Position numbers and translations under genes: made by a program
Assembly: GCA_038049695.1 (NCBI GenBank)
Contig: CP142452.1
Span: 33,406,501-33,470,500, forward strand
DNA: 64,000 nucleotides
Origin: Cinnamomum chago
Taxonomy: Eukaryota > Streptophyta > Magnoliopsida > Laurales > Lauraceae
Reading direction: 5' to 3'
Notes under the pieces: generated by a model
Database searches by the model: none
Seen by the model: only the letters and a program-made list of their open reading frames with translations
Told to the model about the DNA's origin: nothing
Shown here: positions 58,299 to 64,000 of the stretch, piece after piece
Layout of the letters: each line of letters opens with the position of its first letter
Numbering within the stretch: the first letter of the stretch is position 1

Positions 58299-61150
58299 AT
58301 GAGTTCTTTCCCTTGCCAAATGTTGGGAATTTTTAACCCCTCCTTGAGAGGATTTGAGGCATATCAAAAGGGAAAAGAACCAAGGGATGAAGGGGAAGAT
58401 TAGGAAAGCTAAAGCTTGGATTAATGAAGTTAAACCACCAAGTAGGCTCTTCCTTTCTTAATCATATGTTTGCATGCTTTTGTTTTATTTTTGGTAAATC
58501 ATTTCTAGCATGTTAAACTATGTTTGTGTTGTGTCCTTAACATGTGTTATGTTTTGAGTTGATTTATTGTTTTGGATACAACACCATATGATTCAATCCA
58601 AGTAGTACTTGAATTGGTAAATCAAAGTAGATCATGTTAATGAAAGAAACTTGGTAAATCATATGTAACATGATTCTTATACTTGGTTGAATCTTTGGTT
58701 GTTGTTTTCCATCATAAGAAAATCACTTTCAAAAGTATCTTATGTTTTGGACTCAACTTCTTTACAAATCATATGTTTTCATGTTTTGTTTTATCATTGG
58801 TAAATCTTTAGTAACATGATAATATATGATGTGTTGTATCCTTAGCATGTTTTATAATTTGAATTGATCTATTGTTTTGGATGCATCACCATTTGATTCA
58901 ATACAAGTAGTACTTAATCTTTGGTAAATCTAAGTAAATCATGTTAATGGAAACATCTTTGAAATTAGATGTAACATGATTCATATACTTGATTGAATCT
59001 TTGGTTGTTGTTTTTCCATCATAAGAAAATCTCTTTCAAATGTATCTTATGTTTTGGATTCAACATGTTTACAAATCATATGTGTATTATTGTTTTAATG
59101 CTTCACAACTTGCCTTACTTTGATTGGTAAATCATTTTCAAGTTGTCCTTATAATTACATATGATTTGTCCCCTCTTTTCAATCAAATCTATTTTTATGT
59201 TTTGAGCTTCATTGATGATTTGATTGACATCCCTATGCATCACATGTTTAGAGCTAATCCATTTCATACAACTTGTGTAACTTTGATATCATTAACAAGT
59301 TGTTACTTTTAACATGTGATTGCATTATATCCTCAATCATAAATGTTTTATAAGCTAAAACTTTCAAAAGCCTTAGGCTTACATTTATGAACTTTCATTT
59401 TCAAAATGATTGAGGATCACACACACACACTTCATTTGTTTTCATCTTTGCATTCATAGTGTGAGTGTGTATTTGTATTTCACTTCCATATCCGCCTATT
59501 TAAGAGGCAATGTAATGAGCTTAATTGAATCTCCATCAAGTGTATGTTAGACACTAAATTAGTGAGATAACCAACCTTTGGTTGAAGAGGTTATTGCTTA
59601 GCCTATAAAAGCATAATGTATAGGTTGATGTTAAGCCTTGAAAAACATCATTGTAAGGTTATTGCTTAGCCTTGGAAAGCATATTGTAAAGGTTATTGCT
59701 TAGCCTATTGAAAAGCATAAATAGTGGAAATCCGGTGGGGTGTTGGATCACAAGCCGGTAGTGGATGTAGGCATTGAGGCCGAACCACTATAAATACTTG
59801 TGTGATGGTGCTTGCTTTGTGGTGATTGCTTATATTAGCTTCCGCATATTGTTTGATAATCATCACTTGTGACTAGTTTGTTTTAAAGAAGTTAAAATTG
59901 TTAAAATTGGTCATAAAAGAAGCTCACCCTATTCACCCCCCCTCTAGGGTTCGGATCCCCATGGACTTACAATGCCTTGTTTTCCCGAAAGCATCGAAGT
60001 ACACTTACAATGGTTATTTTTCTTGAAGTGCATTGCACCACATGAAATGACAGCGTGCCCTTGAGCACTCCCGTCCTGCCCGTTTGTTTATTTGTACTTG
60101 ATTTACTTGCACATGTCTCGATTTGTTATTTGACCTATTAGTCGGCACCACTAAGCTTGGATAACCCTGTTGGTCTGATCCACCGACTTGGAGATCCCCC
60201 TCTTGTCCCGCTAGCTGCAGTTTGGATCCCGTTACCCGGTTATTACCATGGTCTTATCCCGATGCCGCAGATTGCTACTGTGGTTCCCGATGCCTGGCTC
60301 GCTACCGTGGTCATGTATAGTATATGTATATGTATTTATAAGTTCCATTGTTTCTCCTCACCTCGAGTGACTGAGATCAGTGCCTAGTTATTGCTCTATC
60401 GCTTTAGTGATCGAGGACTTAGCTTCGTGTGGCTGCCATCTTGCTTGTTTCCCGTTTCCTTGGTTACCTTTACATATTTTACAATGCATATGTGTATTTG
60501 AATAAATGTTTTATCTCGTCTATAGAAATTGTTATTTAAACAGGTTTAAATGCTTTTGAAGGTAAATTCATTTATTATCATATTGTCATTGTATTTTACC
60601 CATTTTCCAAACCGTCGTGTTTGACCCACTCTTTGGTACTCAGGTCCCGTTGTTGGTTATCCCGAGGAGGAGCACGAGGAGGCGGTCGGAGAACCGCAGC
60701 AGTTAGTTGAGTGGCGTGCTGATGATGTCATTTAGACATTGGTTTGCTAGAGAGAGAGATAACATTTTGGGAAAACTTTTAACCATTCTTTTGGGGATTG
60801 GTATTTTGTTTATATTGGCCTTTGTTGGCCTCTATTTTTGAAAAATGTAATTAAATGATCTTTGTATAAACTTTAACTTACTTTTGGGTAACATGCTAAT
60901 GATCATGCTCATTCTGATACGGTACTATACTTGTGATATTATCTTTATGATTTGGGATGGATTGAATATTTGATTTGCTACACGCTTCCGCAATTAATAG
61001 AAATGTTCATATATGGTTGTGATATCCTCACCGCGGACACCTGCGGGAAATTAAATAAATGTATGGCATTAAACCGATGATGTGGTATTATCATCATCAT
61101 TAGCGCCCCGATCCCAGATTAGTCCTTCGGGCCGGTCCGGGGTTGCGACA

Positions 61151-61299
61151 CTAAGTCTAACATTATCAACAAGCATCTTCATTGTCATTAATTAATTTGA
61201 ATTATGCCATTAACCATTCAATTATGGGTGAAATGGGGGCATCATTATATATGATAAGTGTTTAAGGCTATCATAGGGGGCCAAAATGAGGTGTCTACA
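61151..61299 (-). repeat. Outer end of the element C LTR
   Basis: This piece lies between S2's second TSD copy and the LTR edge at 61299. Its continuation is at 55632 and leftward. Confidence 0.55.
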
Positions 61300-62660
61300 G
61301 TATGCCTCTCTTTGGAGAACAACACATGGAGAGTTGTACTCCAAAGAAAGTAGACACACCGCTCATGATTCACGGGAGCCTTTGAGCTCGTGTGACCTAC
61401 GGATGTATACAATTGCAAACTTGTTCTAAAGGTGAGGTTCACTTTTCTAGGATCGATCCTGATTCAGTGGAAAAAATAAAAAAGAAGAAGTTACGTGCCT
61501 ATTGATTTGATTGGAAACCCGAGATCTGTGCATCGGTGCCCGTGGTATTGCCACGTGGCAGGTTGGGAACTGTGCCCCGGTTGCTTAATTTAAAGTGATG
61601 GTGGGAACTGTGCCCCAGTGGTCTGAATCAGAAGTCGATCTTTCGATTGGTTAAGTCACTATTAGAATTTCATTTGTTCTTGCAATAGAGTTCTATTCAA
61701 TTTGTCATATATAATGTATTTTGACTTTCATCCACAGTTGAATGCTCAAGGTATAATTAAAACTAACTAGCAATAATGGAGATCTTGAAGGCAATCGCAA
61801 ACATAGTTCAAGCAATGGTGTGAGGTGCATGTGAGAATGAGATGCATTTTTTTGAAAAGAGATTTTTATTTTGAAACTCAGGTATGCATTGAAAAAGCTA
61901 AATCAATGGAAAATGTCCACCGGAATAACCGTCACTCCCTAGGGATCTTGGTCTTCACCCAAGCTTGGATGAGAACCTAGGATAGATTCAATCATCATTT
62001 AGTGCTTATCATGGAGAGTTTTGAACTACATGGATTCCATTCTCCAACGTCAAGATTTGAGTTGCCAAACACCACAATTCGTGATAACACAGTATTATGG
62101 TCGTTGTACCAATTATAAGCGCTTAAGGGAGGCCTACGACGACTCAATTTCTAGACGTGAAATAAAATCATGAAGATCCATAGTTAGGGGTACTTACCTC
62201 AAGAGCTTTCCACAAATCCGACGATGGGGCTCATTGCCGCTTTCTTCCCTTTTTTTTTTTTTTTTGCCGAAGTTTGTGTCATTCACCTCCATTGGCGTGC
62301 TTGAATCACCTTTGGTGTTCTCATTTTTGGGTTGGAAATCTACAATGGACAAACACTAAAAGATTCTGCGCTCTTGTCTGTTAGTACTCAATTTTATAAT
62401 TTGCAGAAATAACAATTCTAATTTCTACTGATGGAGATGACATAGAACGCAATGCACAATGTTAGATGTATGCGTGATGGGATTAGAGTGTATGCAATGA
62501 GTTTCCAAGTGAAGGGGTGTGTTTTTTTGGCTACTCAATCGCTTTCATTACTCTCTTTTGGTTGTTACTTGTTGTTGCCTTTGTTTGATTTGATCACTAA
62601 TCATCAGAGAACCATTTTGGTTTTAAATCCATACATTGCAGGGTTCTCTGGGTTAAAAGA
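61300..62660. other. Element C interior next to the 3' LTR, no gene recognised
   Basis: The first bases form the putative polypurine tract (61300-61320). The rest is non-coding-looking sequence, with a T-run at about 62250-62266. In element B the equivalent stretch is also non-coding and repeat-rich. Confidence 0.5.
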
Positions 62661-62666
62661 TGGGGT

Positions 62667-62843
62667 TGGGCGCGCATGAAGGGGCGCCCATGTGTTCCTG
62701 TGCACTTGGGCTCACCTCTATGTGCGCCCAAGTAGTCCTTCCTACTGGGTTTAGAATTCTCGTGAGGTGGTCATGTGAGGTGCCCTTTGCGGGATAGAAT
62801 TGAAAAGTGGGGAACTTGGGCGCCACTAGGAGTGCGCCCAAGT
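62667..62843. repeat. Element C hairpin words upstream of a plus-strand TATA
   Basis: Three copies of the TTGGGCGC / GCGCCCAAG hairpin start near 62667, 62704 and 62814. The last ends about 36 bp upstream of the TATA box at 62879. Confidence 0.88.
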
Positions 62844-62878
62844 GGCATTCGTCTCCTTCCGAAACTAGGACACCAACC

Positions 62879-62887
62879 TATATAATG
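62879..62887 (+). promoter_or_regulatory. Putative antisense promoter of element C (TATA)
   Basis: CCTATATAATGG lies about 1.6 kb inside the LTR edge and points into the element, opposite to C's own sense. It mirrors the antisense TATA of element B. A CT-rich leader follows, with a donor-like CAAGTAAGC near 62968-62975. Confidence 0.45.
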
Positions 62888-64000
62888 GAAGGGCTGCCTA
62901 TGGGTTTCCCCACGTTTTCCACTCCCTAAACTTCGAGTTCGAGGGTCTTTGGTCTCCCTCTTGTCTTCAAGTAAGCACTCTTTTCTCTCTTTTGGTCTTG
63001 AAGTATGCAACATGCTTTATAGTTGCTTTGCTCTTCTTTGAGAGATGATGGGATGTTCTTTTATGTTTCAATCTCAAATTGGTTTTGATTCTAGCCATGC
63101 TATGCTTTTGTTTCTTTTCTTGGATTTGATTATCTTCTTCATTCCTCTTCTCTTTTCAAAATAAAGGTGTTTCTTTCCTCCTTTTTTTTTTGTCTAATCA
63201 TTATTTTTGCCAATTTCCTAGGCTCTCGGGGCAGAAATGGGTGTAAGCGTGGTTGGCACCCAGCCTTTCAAAGTTGCTTTTCCACATTTTGTGTGCAGAG
63301 AGCCCCTTTACTCTCCTTTACATATTTTCCTTCAATTCTGAACTCCGAATGTGAGAGCTTTCAACTCATCTTTTATCTGAGTGGTGTTTCTTGTCTAAGT
63401 CGATTGTTTAAGTTTGATTAGTTTGTTTGTTTTTAGATTAATCATTTTAATTATGTTGTTCTATCATGTGTGTTGGTGGGTTTTATCATATTTATATTCA
63501 GGTTTAAGTTCCTTAGACTTTTTATTCATTTTAGTGTTGTTTTGAATCGGTTTGTGATTTTTAGGCTCTTTGTGTTTTAGTTCTTGAATTGGACATGGTC
63601 CCCTTTCTTTCACTTTTCATTATTTTTATCCAAAAATCTTGAACCCATGTGGTCCGGTCCTAAATTTTCAAAGATGGATAATTATTGATCAAAGATAGCT
63701 TTAGGAGTAGACCATGGATTAGGTTTGTTCAAATTCTATGGCATATACCTCCAAGTTTTCTATCTCCTTTCTGTTTTCTTAAATGAAGTTCTAAGATGTG
63801 GGATGAGGTTCGACCATTAGCTGTGATGGCCATATAGGTGATGGTTCTTCATGGAAATGGTGGGGCATGTCCGCTTCAGCCCGGGGATGAAGGTCCTAGC
63901 CTCTAATTAAATTAAAAATGGACATGTTGATGGGGAGATCAATGCCTAACGGGATTTAGGTAAAATTTGGGGAAAAAGGGAATTTTGTGCAATTCGTGGA
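62888..64000. other. Element C interior after the putative antisense promoter
   Basis: After the leader and possible splice donor the sequence is T-rich and intron-like. There is no convincing long open frame before the window ends. If the analogy with element B holds, the main antisense exon lies beyond 64000. Confidence 0.4.

Larger units (their letters stand above)
57734..59971 (+). mobile_element. S3: copia-type solo LTR (2238 bp) inside S2
   Basis: The TSD ATGCC lies at 57729-57733 and 59972-59976. The flanks join to sequence homologous to S1, which shows the empty site. It runs TGTTAGGAATTTTG to CATGGACTTACA and includes the TTCACCCCCCCTCTAGGG tail common near the 3' end of plant copia LTRs. 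A TATA box is at about 58291. A two-copy tandem duplication of about 300 bp spans about 58460-59065. No coding sequence was found. Confidence 0.88.
55633..61150 (+). mobile_element. S2: solo LTR of a Ty3/gypsy element related to S1, itself split by S3
   Basis: The TSD CTAAG lies at 55628-55632 and 61151-61155. It runs TGTAAGACCCCGACCC to GGGGTTGCGACA. It shares with reverse-oriented S1 the 5' block (GAGGGCAAAACAGTC, CTAGATATTTCGACGATCA), the leader, and the block at about 60100-60300. Without S3 it is about 3.28 kb, shorter than S1, largely because S1 expanded internal tandem repeats. There is no internal coding region or LTR pair. A TATA box lies at 56142-56149. Confidence 0.93.
51339..64000 (-). 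mobile_element. Element C: second Tat-like LTR retrotransposon, partial (continues past the right edge)
   Basis: The anchor is 61299, where plus-strand GAGGTGTCTACA is the reverse of a TGTAGACACC LTR start. It is preceded, in element orientation, by a purine-rich tract (AAAGAGAGGCATAC). So the LTR extends leftward from 61299 and the interior lies to the right. The LTR is interrupted by S2 (TSD CTAAG). A minus-strand TATA lies at about 54390-54402. A shared hairpin word (CTTGGGCGC...GCGCCCAAG) occurs on both sides of S2 and again at 62667-62843. The far LTR edge and the TSD are not visible; no gag-pol is in the window. Confidence 0.6.

Noticed and set aside
60640..60740. Short acidic open stretch in S2 after a TACTCAG acceptor-like site, similar in character to one in 1261-1550
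   Set aside because: The aligned part of S1 does not keep the frame, so it is not supported as coding.
1..64000. tRNA, rRNA or other structural RNA genes
   Set aside because: None recognised; the only tRNA-related sequences are primer-binding sites.

Overview
The window is nuclear DNA of a flowering plant with a transposon-rich genome. I recognise no ordinary host gene. Nearly everything is a nest of LTR retrotransposons plus one DNA transposon. Six insertions are delimited by perfect 5-bp target-site duplications (TSDs) and one by a 3-4 bp duplication. The priming sites match plant initiator-Met tRNA. The species cannot be named from this sequence.

Layout of the first block. Unknown flanking DNA (1-912) resumes at 49913. 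Between them lies Ty3/gypsy chromovirus A (913-49907, minus strand, TSD GTTTC). A's integrase gene is split by a young Ty1/copia element (4454-14368, minus strand, TSD TATAC, LTRs of identical length and about 0.5% apart). A's upstream LTR is split by a CACTA-like DNA transposon (about 19849-48652), which carries one exon of a host cupin (11S-globulin-like) gene. The CACTA element was itself hit by a giant Ty3/gypsy Tat-lineage element B (20606-46733, plus strand, TSD TAGTG). B's gag-pro region was then split by a 4.05-kb solo LTR, S1 (26474-30523, TSD ATTAC).

Layout of the second block. From about 51300 to the right edge there is a second Tat-like element, C, on the minus strand; its LTR edge and polypurine tract are at 61299. 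C is dotted with a roughly 30-bp hairpin word. It was split by a 5.5-kb solo LTR, S2 (55633-61150, TSD CTAAG), a relative of S1 in the opposite orientation. S2 contains a copia-type solo LTR, S3 (57734-59971, TSD ATGCC).

What is most interesting. (1) Element B carries, antisense to gag-pol and just inside its 3' LTR, what looks like a separate five-exon gene. It has its own TATA box, four GT-AG introns that all keep frame, and about 1190 codons encoding a plant-mobile-domain-like protein. Element C has a TATA box at the equivalent place and direction. (2) Almost every LTR here carries a cluster of short GC-rich palindromes. The word differs in each element, but in A, S1 and S2 the cluster starts about 840-890 bp downstream of the TATA box. 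Two elements differ between their own LTRs in palindrome copy number, so the module looks hypervariable.

The sense gag-pol genes of A and B are dead (several stops and frameshifts). The copia element has a single visible frameshift. All coordinates and counts were read by eye.
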